A stretch of DNA of 58,189 nt from Desulfobacterales bacterium (lineage in GTDB: Bacteria; Desulfobacterota; Desulfobacteria; Desulfobacterales; SpSt-501). Position numbers and translations under genes: made by a program. This document shows, one piece after another, positions 8,177-16,425 of the stretch. Numbering within the stretch: the stretch's first letter is position 1; each line of letters opens with the position of its first letter. Where the stretch lies: NCBI GenBank assembly GCA_025454255.1, contig JALOOU010000008.1, positions 1 through 58,189 of the forward strand, written 5' to 3'. The notes beneath the pieces were generated by a model. That model saw nothing but the letters and a program-made list of their open reading frames with translations, was not told the DNA's origin and did no database searches.

Positions 8177-8859
8177 TCATTTTTCTTGCAACGGCTCGAT
8201 GCACTCCTTGCCGTTGTTTCCGACCTGATTGACCCGCTTTGATACCGGATATCGCATCAGATCCTGCACGTGCGAGGCTATCAACACCTCTTCGATATAG
8301 GCGCTCTCTTTGTTTTCGGGATCGAGCCACTCCCTGTATGCCTCCGGCTTGAGGATCAGCGGCATGCGCTCATGTATGTCCTTTACCGAGCCGCCGGCCT
8401 CCGTGGTGATGATCGTGCAGGATGCGTAGGGGGCTGATCCCGGGGGGGCCTGCTTGTCCTGCCAGAGCTCGTAAAGGCCGGCGAAGGCGAACGGCTCGCC
8501 CGATGGCAGGTGGAAATAGGTGGGCTGTCTGCTCCCCGCCTTTCCGTGCCACTCATAAAACCCGTTCGCGGGGATCAGCGACGATGTTTGAGAGCGGCCC
8601 TGAAGGCGGGCTTGGACGACAATGTCTCAACTCTGGCGTTTATCATCCTGGAGCCGATGGAGGGGTCCTTGGCCCAGGAAGGCACCAATCCCCAGCGGCG
8701 GTTGCTCATGTGCCGCCCATCCTGCTGCAGAACGATGACCGGGACTTCCTGAGCGGGCGCCACGTTGTAGCTGGGCTGCAGCTCGAAAGGGGCCGGGCGG
8801 GCATCAAAATGCCGCTCCAGCTCACGGGACAGGCTGTGCCGGGCAAAGCGTCCACACAT
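8177..8859 (-). pseudogene. yedK: SRAP/YedK (HMCES-type) gene with a frameshift
   Basis: Encodes an abasic-site DNA-protein crosslinking protein. The first part starts MCGRFARH (catalytic Cys2), then has YNVAPAQEVPV, RRWGLVPSWAKDP and MINARVETL, and stops at 8575. In another frame the protein resumes from about 8578 with LIPANGFYEWHG (active-site Glu), FAFAGLYELW, CTIITTEA and IHERMPLIL (His), ending at 8177. The break is just before the conserved RRCLIPA position and fits a loss of about four bases. All catalytic residues are present across the two frames. Either the gene is recently broken or the base call is wrong. Confidence 0.85.
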
Positions 8860-9092
8860 TCCCGGGCCTCTCGCATGGGGCTCAAAAAAAGAGGTAGCCA
8901 GCAAAAGGAGGGAAAACTGGCCACCCCCGGATCACAAGATGGACGCGATGTCGAAGGCGTACAGCGGCCGCCTTTCGCCACCGGAAACCATCTTACAATC
9001 CAATTGGATAGTGGGTCTTCCCGGTACGGGTGTCAACCGCAGCAGGCAGGCAGGTTCTTTGCCCCCCGGTCTCCGCTGCAGGCCCTCGATGC

Positions 9093-9683
9093 TCACGAAA
9101 GGAAATAGGTATGCGTCGGGCAGAGCAGGTGCGGACGGGCTGCGGTGGGGCGGACCGTTGTGCAGCGGCTTCGTTTCAAGCTCTTTAGCTTGTGGGAGTC
9201 GAAAAAGTAGATCTGCTTCTCGCTGATCGCGTGGACGATGGACCAATGGTCCCACATCCGCCCCCCCACGCCGATCAGGACGGCTCTTTTGCTGCCGCTG
9301 TCAAGAAAGGCCATCATCCCGGCCCAAAATTCATCCAGGGACGTGTCGGGGCGGTGTTTGAACGGCATGTTGCGGTCGGGAATCCGGCCGTTGGCGACAT
9401 CCCGGAGAATACTGCCCACGGTGTTCAGGCCGATTCCTTCCGCCAGAACCCTGCTGAGATCCTCGCTTGCTTCCAGGTAGACGAGAATCCGTCTGAAAAG
9501 GCACTTTGACTCCTCCTCCCCGATGTCGGAGATGATCCGGGCCGCGTTGACGATGCTGTATATGGCGCACAAGCCGTCCAAGGCCCCCTGAAGGTAGGGC
9601 CTCTTTTCCTTCCCGTTCATGTAGAGCGAGCCCCTGCGCTTTATCGGCCGGTGCTCGCAGTGCGCATCGGAGTCCATCTTCAT
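9093..9683 (-). CDS. Predicted papain-like (C39-like) cysteine hydrolase
   Basis: 196 aa from the chosen start MKMDSD (AAGGA upstream); an earlier ATG at 9767 would add 28 residues. I see a likely Cys-His-Asp triad in the order typical of papain-fold peptidases: C39 in GALDGLCAIYSIVNA at the head of a helix, H146 in GGRMWDHWSIVHA, and D162 in IYFFDSHKL. There is no signal peptide, so it is probably cytoplasmic. No ABC transporter or bacteriocin gene is nearby, so a classical C39 leader-peptidase role is unlikely. The substrate is unknown. A structured RNA with its own terminator lies just upstream. Confidence 0.6.
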   Translation of the reverse strand: MKMDSDAHCEHRPIKRRGSLYMNGKEKRPYLQGALDGLCAIYSIVNAARIISDIGEEESKCLFRRILVYLEASEDLSRVLAEGIGLNTVGSILRDVANGRIPDRNMPFKHRPDTSLDEFWAGMMAFLDSGSKRAVLIGVGGRMWDHWSIVHAISEKQIYFFDSHKLKSLKRSRCTTVRPTAARPHLLCPTHTYFLS

Positions 9684-9771
9684 CGATGTTTTTTCCTTCG
9701 CTGATTCGCAAAATCCATGGGAAGGCGGACAGCAGCCAAATTGAAAATAGGGTTGGGCCTGGCGCATTCAG

Positions 9772-9810
9772 GAAAAGGAAAAAGGCAGGCCCGTCTGAGG
9801 TCTGCCTTTT
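9772..9810 (-). terminator. Intrinsic terminator at the end of the structured RNA
   Basis: On the minus strand GGCAG and CTGCC pair around a 13-nt loop and are followed by TTTTTCCTTTTCC. The 5' arm and loop (GCAG-ACCTC-GAC) are also complementary to bases near 9900-9925, so terminator and long-range pairing are mutually exclusive. Confidence 0.65.
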
Positions 9811-10010
9811 AGGCGATGTGTCCCGAGATACCGTTGTTTTGCGGGCGTCCCGCCGCGGTGTAAGCAGACCGCCCTAAAAGATGCACGCGTACCCGAGAGA
9901 CATCAAGCAGGGCCACCTCCGACCTTCCTTAGTTATAGCGTAACCTTCGGGCGGCTCGCGCCGCTCCAAGGTTCATTCTGTATCGTGTTGAAGTCGGGTG
10001 ATCCCCTGCT
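9778..10010 (-). ncRNA. Candidate structured RNA or leader (about 230 nt)
   Basis: There is no coding frame between the hybrid kinase and the peptidase-like gene, but there is strong secondary structure on the minus strand. A hairpin GCGGC/GCCGC lies within CCTT...AAGG (about 9939-9970). A long-range stem joins GTCGGAGGT to ACCTCAGAC (8 of 9 pairs) and continues with CTGC/GCAG and GATGT/ACATC. Inside are GCGGG/CCCGC and GCGGT/ACCGC hairpins and a 10-bp CTTTTAGG(G)CG/CGCC(C)TAAAAG stem (9806-9815 with 9870-9880). A near-consensus promoter precedes it and an intrinsic terminator ends it. It could be a stand-alone small RNA (6S-like in size and layout) or a regulatory leader of the downstream gene. 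I cannot assign a family. Confidence 0.45.
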
Positions 10011-10017
10011 GTGTAAT

Positions 10018-10045
10018 ATTATATGGCACTTTCACCGAAAATCAA
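10018..10045 (-). promoter_or_regulatory. Sigma-70-type promoter for the structured RNA
   Basis: On the minus strand: TTGATT (10045-10040), 16-bp spacer, then a perfect TATAAT (10023-10018). The predicted start is near 10010. An AGTCG/CGACT hairpin at 10045-10059 followed by T-rich sequence could end the upstream kinase gene. Confidence 0.6.
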
Positions 10046-10107
10046 GTCGCTTCACGACTATAATTTTTATAATAATTTCAATTGGAAAAGGTCGGGCGGT
10101 GCTCGTT

Positions 10108-13100
10108 TCATCTCTTCACCAGCGCCCTCCGCACCGCGAGAGCCAGTTCATGGATGGTCAGCGGCTTGACCAACAGGCCGTCGATGCCCATCGACTCCAA
10201 CGCCTCCTCGTTCACCTGGTCGCTGAAGCCGGTGCACAAAATCACGGGCACATCCGGGCGCATTCGGAGCAGCTCCTTCGCCAGCCCGGTGCCTGTCATG
10301 TCCGGCATGGTCAGATCGGTGATGACCAAATCGTAGCCCGTGGGGTCGGATCGGAATACCTCCAGCGCCTCGACCGGGCTGGTGGCCGTATCGACCTGGT
10401 AGCCCAATATCCCGAGCATCTTATGCGCCGCCTGGGCCAGCCCAGGTTCGTCATCCACGAAGAGAATGCGCCCGGAACCTGACAGCAGGGGCATCTCCAC
10501 CAGCTCCGGCGCCGGCGCCTCCCCTTTGACCCGGGGCAGATACACCTCGAAGATGGAGCCCTTGCCGGCCACGCTGCTCACCCGGATCGTTCCGCCATGG
10601 GACTTCACGATACCAAATGCGACGGATAGCCCCAAACCGGTGCCCTTGCCGGTCTCCTTCGTCGTGAAATAGGGCTCGAAGATCCGCTTTAAAATCCAGG
10701 GCGGCATGCCGTGGCCGGTATCGGAAACCGCGATTCGGACATACTCCCCCGGGGCGAGTTCCTGATTTGAAGGGGCATCCCTTTCGAGAATGGATGTATT
10801 CGAGAGCGAGAGCTTCAGGGACCCGCCCTTTTCCTCCATGGCGTGGCCCGCATTGGTGCAGAGGTTCATCAGCACCTGCTGCATCTGAGTCGGGTCGGCG
10901 AAAATCATGCCGGTGTCGGCCGCGATCTGGGGTTCCAGCCGGATGGTGGACGGCAAGGAGGCCCGCAGAAGGCCCATCGTCTCCTTTACGATCGGCCGCA
11001 AACTCATGATGATTTTATCCTGTTTCCCGCGGCGGCTGACCGCCAGAATCTGGCGGACCAACTGCCTGGCCCGCTTGGAGGCGATGACGATCTGGTTGAG
11101 GCAGTCTCTGGATTCGCTGGTGAGGCCATCGGAGAGCCCCAGTATCTCGGCGTTGGCGAGAATGACGGCCAGAATGTTGTTGAAATCGTGTGCGATGCCT
11201 CCGGCGAGAGTGCCGATCGCCTCCATTTTCTGGGCTTCCAGAAATTGCTGCTCGAGCTCTTGTTCGCGGGTGACGTCGCGTTTCACGGCCACATAGTTGA
11301 CGATCGTCCCCGACGCATCGATTACAGGGGAAATCGTGGCCTCCTCGGTGTACAAGCGGCCGTCCTTTTTGCGGTTGATAAAAAGGCCGTGCCACGGCTT
11401 CCCGGCGGAGAGCATCGCCCAAAGATTCTGATAAAAGGCGCGGTCGTGCTCACCGCTTTTAAAAATGCGGGGGTTCTTGCCCAGCACCTCTTGCGCGCTG
11501 TAGCCGGTGATCTTTTCGAAGGCAGGGTTGACGTAGACGATGTCGCCGCGCTCGTTGGTTATCAAGACGATTTCGGCCGCTTGATCGATGGCTGCCGCCA
11601 AGCGCCTCAACTCATCCTGCGCCATTCGGGTGTCGGTGACATCCCACCACGCCCCGACCACCTGTGTGGGCCCGTCGCCGGCATGGACGACGCGCTGCTC
11701 GTCGTGGATCCAGCGGTATTTCCCCTGAGCGTCCTTAAAACGGTACTCGAAAACGTTTTTGCCGCGTGCATTCAAGCGGTTCAGACCGTCTTGGATCAGA
11801 GGCAGGTCCGCCGGGTGAATGCACTCATTCCAAAATTGGAGGGTATCGGTGAACTGCTCGGGTCTCCACCCGAGAATGGACTCGAGATTGCGGCTGATGT
11901 AGTCGAGGCGAAGGTGGGGGTGAAGCGTGTAGGTGTAAACCACGGCCGGGCTCTCCGTGACCAGGTAGTCGAGCCGCTGGGTCGCTTCCTGCAGTTGCTG
12001 CTGGGCGGATTTGATGCCGGTGATATCCCAGACCACTCCCAGCATCCGCAGCGGCTGGTCGGCCTGGCCGCGTATCACACGGCCCTGGCTTCTCATCCAG
12101 CGCATCTCTCCGTCCGGACGGGTGATGCGGAATTCAACCTCGTAGGGGGCGCGATGCTCGATCGCGTTTTTGGCGGACGCCCTGATTGCGGATCGGTCCC
12201 TGGGGTCGACCATCTGCTGCAGATCGCTGCCGGCCCCGCTGAATCGGTCGGTATGAACCCCGAACAACTCGAACAGGGCGCTGTCGCCAGTGATGTGGTC
12301 CGCTTTTAGATCGTGCTCCCAGACGCCCATCCGCGCGGAGTCCAGGGATAGCCGCAGGCGGGCATCGCTTTCGGCCAGGGCGGTTTGCGTCTTTTTTTGG
12401 TCATCGATATCGGTGGAGGTGCCGTACCATCGGACCACGCGGCCCTCGGGGCCGCGCTCCGGGATGGCCCGGCTCAGAAACCATTTGTAGGACCCGTCCC
12501 GCTGCCGCAGGCGATGCTCGATTTCGTTGGCTTGGCCGGAGTCGATGGCCTGCCCCAACGCCTCGGCCGTGGCGGCTGAATCGTCCGGGTGCACCGCCGC
12601 CGACCATTCCCATTTGCCGTCCGCTTTTCTTTCATATCCGCTGAATTCCTCTATCCGCCGGTTGAAATAGTCAAACCGGCCGTCGGCGGTGGCTGTCCAG
12701 ACCAACTGCGGCATGGAGTCCGCGAGGTTTCTGAAGTTCAGCTCGCTGCGGCGCAGGGCTTGCTCCGATTCCACGCGCCGGGTGATGTCGCGGCCGATGG
12801 TGATCAGGGTTCGCAGGCCCTGGATTGTTGCGCCCCTGGAGCTGATCTCGACGGGGAACCGGGTGCCGTCTTTTCTGCGGTGGATGGTCTCGAACAGAAT
12901 GCCCTCCGCGTCCGCCTTGGCCATTTGATCGCCGAGGAGACCGAGCGTGCCGGGTTCCCGCAGATCCTGGACGGTGAGGGTCAGAAGCTCATCCCGGCTG
13001 TACCCATATGCGGTGCAGGCGGCGGCGTTGGCCTCCAGGATTCGCCCGTCATCCCGACGGATGAAAAGAATGATGTCCCGGCTGTTCTCGACCAGAAGCT

Positions 13101-13725
13101 CGAAGCGCCGCAGCGCCTCCTCTGCGAGTTTTCGCTCGGTGATGTCGCGAACAAAGACCAGGGCGCCGTTTTCCCCGTTGAATTCAAATGGGATGGACTT
13201 GACCTCCACGTTCAGCCGGCTTCCGTCCATCCGCACGTACACTTGCTCGACGGGGGCATTGGGCTTGCGCTCCCGGTTCACCTGGTGCATGCGGTCGCGG
13301 ATGAGGCCGTGGAAGTCCGGGTGGAATCGATCCATCATGGACGCCTCGAGAAGGTCGGCGGGCTTCGAAGCGCCGAAAAGCGCAAGCGCGGCGGCATTCA
13401 CATAGGCAAACTGTCCCCGGCATTGGACGAAGATGGCATCCGGAGCGTTTTCGACCAGGAGCCTGAAGTTGGCTTCACTGGCTTTTTGCGCTTCCATGGC
13501 CCCAAAAAACCGGTTCATCTCCTGGCGCATCAAAAAAAAGATCACGCCGCTGGTGACCAGCACAAAGATCCACCCCTTGATCGTTTGCACAAAGGTCATC
13601 GTCTCGACCGCGGTAACCGTCGCCGCCAGGATCCGATCTGAAACCAGTATCCACGCGACTGAGGCGAGCGCGTAGATGGCCGCGGTCCTGAACGAAGCCC
13701 TCGAGGAATTGTTTTTCGAATTCAT
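10108..13725 (-). CDS. Membrane-anchored hybrid histidine kinase with six PAS domains
   Basis: 1205 aa. Two N-terminal membrane helices (about residues 12-32 and 47-66) enclose a short periplasmic loop. Six PAS domains follow, at roughly 85-195, 205-325, 330-455, 460-580, 585-705 and 710-830, several with PAC tails (e.g. GALVFVRDITERK). The kinase core has HisKA with phospho-acceptor H846 (GGIAHDFNN), then HATPase (CTNAGHAM, SDTGHGM, GTGLGLSV). A C-terminal receiver domain carries D1137 (VITDLTMPD). Signals sensed are unknown; multiple PAS domains suggest redox, gas or ligand input. Two response regulators lie upstream on the same strand, a likely phosphorelay partner set, but separated from it by 643 bp of repeat-bearing DNA. 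Confidence 0.93.
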   Translation of the reverse strand: MNSKNNSSRASFRTAAIYALASVAWILVSDRILAATVTAVETMTFVQTIKGWIFVLVTSGVIFFLMRQEMNRFFGAMEAQKASEANFRLLVENAPDAIFVQCRGQFAYVNAAALALFGASKPADLLEASMMDRFHPDFHGLIRDRMHQVNRERKPNAPVEQVYVRMDGSRLNVEVKSIPFEFNGENGALVFVRDITERKLAEEALRRFELLVENSRDIILFIRRDDGRILEANAAACTAYGYSRDELLTLTVQDLREPGTLGLLGDQMAKADAEGILFETIHRRKDGTRFPVEISSRGATIQGLRTLITIGRDITRRVESEQALRRSELNFRNLADSMPQLVWTATADGRFDYFNRRIEEFSGYERKADGKWEWSAAVHPDDSAATAEALGQAIDSGQANEIEHRLRQRDGSYKWFLSRAIPERGPEGRVVRWYGTSTDIDDQKKTQTALAESDARLRLSLDSARMGVWEHDLKADHITGDSALFELFGVHTDRFSGAGSDLQQMVDPRDRSAIRASAKNAIEHRAPYEVEFRITRPDGEMRWMRSQGRVIRGQADQPLRMLGVVWDITGIKSAQQQLQEATQRLDYLVTESPAVVYTYTLHPHLRLDYISRNLESILGWRPEQFTDTLQFWNECIHPADLPLIQDGLNRLNARGKNVFEYRFKDAQGKYRWIHDEQRVVHAGDGPTQVVGAWWDVTDTRMAQDELRRLAAAIDQAAEIVLITNERGDIVYVNPAFEKITGYSAQEVLGKNPRIFKSGEHDRAFYQNLWAMLSAGKPWHGLFINRKKDGRLYTEEATISPVIDASGTIVNYVAVKRDVTREQELEQQFLEAQKMEAIGTLAGGIAHDFNNILAVILANAEILGLSDGLTSESRDCLNQIVIASKRARQLVRQILAVSRRGKQDKIIMSLRPIVKETMGLLRASLPSTIRLEPQIAADTGMIFADPTQMQQVLMNLCTNAGHAMEEKGGSLKLSLSNTSILERDAPSNQELAPGEYVRIAVSDTGHGMPPWILKRIFEPYFTTKETGKGTGLGLSVAFGIVKSHGGTIRVSSVAGKGSIFEVYLPRVKGEAPAPELVEMPLLSGSGRILFVDDEPGLAQAAHKMLGILGYQVDTATSPVEALEVFRSDPTGYDLVITDLTMPDMTGTGLAKELLRMRPDVPVILCTGFSDQVNEEALESMGIDGLLVKPLTIHELALAVRRALVKR

Positions 13726-13860
13726 ATTAACTCCCGCCGCAGAGTTCCCGTCTCTTCAGCGGATACTATACAATAAAGTCATGTAATTTGCCTTCAAGAA
13801 AAACCTGCACGTTCACCCCATCGTGTTTGATGATAAAAACGCAGGGGCAGGCAAGGTGCA

Positions 13861-13998
13861 GAAGTGGTTTTTCAAGCTCGGATTGAGGTTGCTGAGAAGG
13901 CTCCGGCCGGTCTGAAACCGCAGCCGCCTTGAACAGGCGGTGAGCACGTTCGCGAGGCCTGCACCCCCGCCGCCGCGCAGGGGTGTAAAACCAATTCC
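13861..13998. repeat. Dispersed intergenic repeat, family 2, copy Z
   Basis: About 138 bp between the hybrid kinase and the response regulator, alignable to 40751-40909 and 54877-55033. It has imperfect terminal inverted repeats (GAAGTGGTTTTT at the left, AAAACCAATTCC at the right). Shared internal blocks include CTCGGATTGAGGTTGC and GAGCACGTTCGCGAGGCCTGC, plus a central hairpin. Confidence 0.65.
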
Positions 13999-14137
13999 GG
14001 TGGAACTGTCGGCTGCAGGAATCGGGGTCAGGCGGGGACGGTGGCGTTATCCTGATGTAAAGCGCATCAGCGCGGATGCGCTCCACTTATAAATCGTCTC
14101 GAAATTGAATTGACATCGTTCCCAAAATCTCCCCCGG

Positions 14138-14182
14138 CCCCTCTTTGTCGAAGAGGGGCGATCCCTCCCTTTGGCAAAGGGA
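14138..14182. repeat. Tandem palindromes in the kinase/regulator gap
   Basis: Two hairpins side by side: CCCCTCTT/AAGAGGGG (14138-14145 with 14151-14158) and TCCCTTT/AAAGGGA (14166-14172 with 14176-14182), followed by TTAGGATGGATTTTTAGG. Elements of this kind are frequent intergenic repeats in many bacteria. Here it lies downstream of the response-regulator operon and could terminate it. The rest of 13726-14368 has no gene. Confidence 0.55.
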
Positions 14183-14368
14183 GCTTAGGATGGATTTTTA
14201 GGCAATGCCCTGACAAGTTCGAGACCCTTGATAAGGGCGGCACACTCTGTTCGGCCGGATTCCCGCACGCATTGTTCGCGCATGCGGCCCGCACGGCAGA
14301 CGCCGCGGGTTCATAAACGCAATGGGCCATCCATGGGTAGCATGCGGCCGGGCGGTCGAGGCGTGCGC

Positions 14369-14833
14369 TCATCGTCGGCGCGCATCCAACCGGGCGATGC
14401 TGCCGGCGAGCGTGGGGTCCCGCAGCAGCCTTTTCGCGAAGGCGAGGTACTTTGCCGTGATGGCGCGCACGGCCAACTGCAGCGCATAGGGTTTGACGGG
14501 CTTTTCGAGCAGGTAGGTGACGTTCGAGGCCAGGCACATGTCCACCACGTCTTCGCTCGCCTTGCCGCTGATCATGATCGCATCCTCGTGGGCCGAGGAA
14601 AACTTGCTCTCGATCGAGTCGAGGAAGGAGAACCCGCTCAGGCCCTTCAGGAAAACGTCGACGACGAAGATGGCGACCCCGGAGTCGCGTGCGAGGCAAT
14701 GCGCAATGGCTTTGTCCGCATTCGAAAAACAGAGCACTTCGCCCCAGGTGTAGAAGCTCTCGATCAGCTCCTTGAGCACCTGGCTGATCCCCGGGTCGTC
14801 GTCGAGCACGATTACATCCAGACCGTCCGACAT
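14369..14833 (-). CDS. Single-domain response regulator
   Basis: 154 aa, essentially one receiver domain: acidic pocket DDD (residues 11-13), predicted phospho-acceptor D59 in IFVVDVFLKG, Ser/Thr position in IMISGKAS, and the conserved Lys in LLEKPVKP. No output domain follows, only a short basic C-terminal tail (LARLDARRR-like). It starts 12 bp after the sigma-54 regulator on the same strand, so the two are almost certainly co-transcribed. It may act as a phosphate shuttle or a protein-binding output. Confidence 0.88.
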   Translation of the reverse strand: MSDGLDVIVLDDDPGISQVLKELIESFYTWGEVLCFSNADKAIAHCLARDSGVAIFVVDVFLKGLSGFSFLDSIESKFSSAHEDAIMISGKASEDVVDMCLASNVTYLLEKPVKPYALQLAVRAITAKYLAFAKRLLRDPTLAGSIARLDARRR

Positions 14834-14845
14834 CGTTCTGCCTCA

Positions 14846-16246
14846 TCAATTCGCATCGAATTTTTTGTGGATCAGATTGTATTTTTCCAGCTTGCGGTAG
14901 ATGGTCGAGGGGTTGATGCCCAGGATTCGGGCCGCTTTGGGGCGGTTGCCGCCGGTGACCTCGAGCACCCGCTCGATGTGGCGGCGCTCCAGCTCCTCGA
15001 GCGTCATCAGCTCCACGCTGCGGCGGCGCTCAGGACCCTCGTAGGGCAGCAGGGTGCGCGCCGAGGCGAGGCTCAGATGCTTGCCCCTCTCCAGCAGCAC
15101 TGCCGCGGCGATCATGTTTTCGAGTTCGCGCACGTTGCCCGGAAACTCATAGTCCAGCAGGCGCTCGGCCAGCTCCGGTTCGAGATCGATGAGTTTTTTC
15201 CGGTTGGCCTTGGCGTAGACGCCGAGAAAGTGGCGCGCCAGCGGCAGGATATCGCTCTTGCGCTCCCGCAGCGGCGGTATTTTGATGTTGTAGGTGTTGA
15301 TGCGGTAAAAGAGGTCGGCGCGGAAGCGGCCCGACAGGATCTCCTCGCTGATGTCGCGGTTGGTGGCCGCAATGATGCGCACATCCACGCTGCGGACCTC
15401 GGTGCTGCCCAGCCGGTAGAACTCGCGCTCCTCGATGACCCGCAGCAGCTTGGCCTGCAGCGACGGGTCCAGCTCCGTGATTTCGTCCAGAAAAAGGGTG
15501 CCGCCGTTGGCGGCCTCGAAAAAGCCGCGGCGATCGGCGCCGGCGTCGGTGTAGGCCCCCTTTGCGTGGCCGAAGAATTCGTCCTCGAAGAGGGTCTTGC
15601 TGAACGAGGCCATGTTGACGGCAAAGAAGGGCGCCGCGCTGCGCTGGCTCAACCTGTGGATCACCCGCGCCATCATCTCCTTGCCGGTGCCGGACTCGCC
15701 ATTGATCACAACGCTGTAGTCCGTTGCGGCCACGGCCTCCACCTGGTGGAAGACGAGGGCCGTGGCCTCGTCTTCGGCGATGATGCCGGCGAACGCCTCG
15801 GGGTGCTTCAAGTTCGAGAAGATCTTGGACTGCCCGAGTCGTGAGAGCTCCGCGCGGAAGCGGTGCTTCTCGATGTAGCTCTGCACCAGCGCTACGAGCT
15901 TCTCGCCGTTGAGAGGTTTGACCAGATAGTCGGCCGCACCGCTGCTCATGGCTTTGACGGCGGTGGCGACGTCGTCGATGGCGCTCACCACCACCCAGTC
16001 GATGTCCGGGAATTCATCGTTGGCCCGCGCCAGCACCTCCATTCCGCCGACGTGCGGCATCATCAGGTCCAGCAAAACGAGGTGAAAGCGGCGGGAGCGC
16101 AGCAGGTCGAGCGCGCGGCGGCTGTCGGAGAGAAGGGCCGGCTCCGGCAGCCCGGCGCTGATCAGCGTGGCCTTGATGCTGAGCAGCAGCCCTTCATCGT
16201 CATCGACGACCAGGACCGGAGTGTCTTGGGATGGTATGGATTCCAT
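14846..16246 (-). CDS. NtrC-family sigma-54-dependent response regulator
   Basis: 466 aa. Receiver domain 1-125 (acidic DDD at 15-17, D60 in LVLLDLMMP, K110 in YLVKP). AAA+ domain: Walker A GESGTGKE (183-190), Walker B GTLFLDE (249-255), then RVIEEREFYRLG and FPGNVRELENM. The C-terminus is a Fis-type helix-turn-helix (TGGNRPKAARILGINPSTIYRKLEKY). The sigma-54-contacting GAFTGA loop reads GAYTDA (230-235), keeping Thr but changing Phe and the second Gly. It activates -24/-12 promoters; the two pilin-cluster promoters in this window are possible but unproven targets. Confidence 0.93.
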   Translation of the reverse strand: MESIPSQDTPVLVVDDDEGLLLSIKATLISAGLPEPALLSDSRRALDLLRSRRFHLVLLDLMMPHVGGMEVLARANDEFPDIDWVVVSAIDDVATAVKAMSSGAADYLVKPLNGEKLVALVQSYIEKHRFRAELSRLGQSKIFSNLKHPEAFAGIIAEDEATALVFHQVEAVAATDYSVVINGESGTGKEMMARVIHRLSQRSAAPFFAVNMASFSKTLFEDEFFGHAKGAYTDAGADRRGFFEAANGGTLFLDEITELDPSLQAKLLRVIEEREFYRLGSTEVRSVDVRIIAATNRDISEEILSGRFRADLFYRINTYNIKIPPLRERKSDILPLARHFLGVYAKANRKKLIDLEPELAERLLDYEFPGNVRELENMIAAAVLLERGKHLSLASARTLLPYEGPERRRSVELMTLEELERRHIERVLEVTGGNRPKAARILGINPSTIYRKLEKYNLIHKKFDAN

Positions 16247-16425
16247 AAACGCGGGGTGTCGGGATCCTCTCGCCGGCTGTGCCGATCAATCACTCACAGG
16301 CTTCATTTTAAAATGAAACCAAAAAACAGTCAAGCGCGGCGGCCGGCAAAATCGTCTCTATATCGAATATTATCAATAGGATAAATTATGTGGGGCCGAA
16401 TGTGAGAGGCTGCCGGCAAGCGCGT

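Noticed and set aside
9841..9965. Short spaced inverted repeats resembling an integron attC site or CRISPR units
   Set aside because: No RYYYAAC/GTTRRRY core sites and no regular repeat-spacer period. The pairing pattern fits a single folded RNA better.
12589..13641. Long plus-strand open frame antisense to the hybrid kinase
   Set aside because: Composition is that of a GC-rich shadow; no ribosome-binding site and no recognisable domain, while the opposite strand encodes clear PAS domains.
14110..14316. Small open frame in the kinase/regulator gap
   Set aside because: It runs across two palindromic repeats and has no ribosome-binding site; it is more likely repeat DNA.
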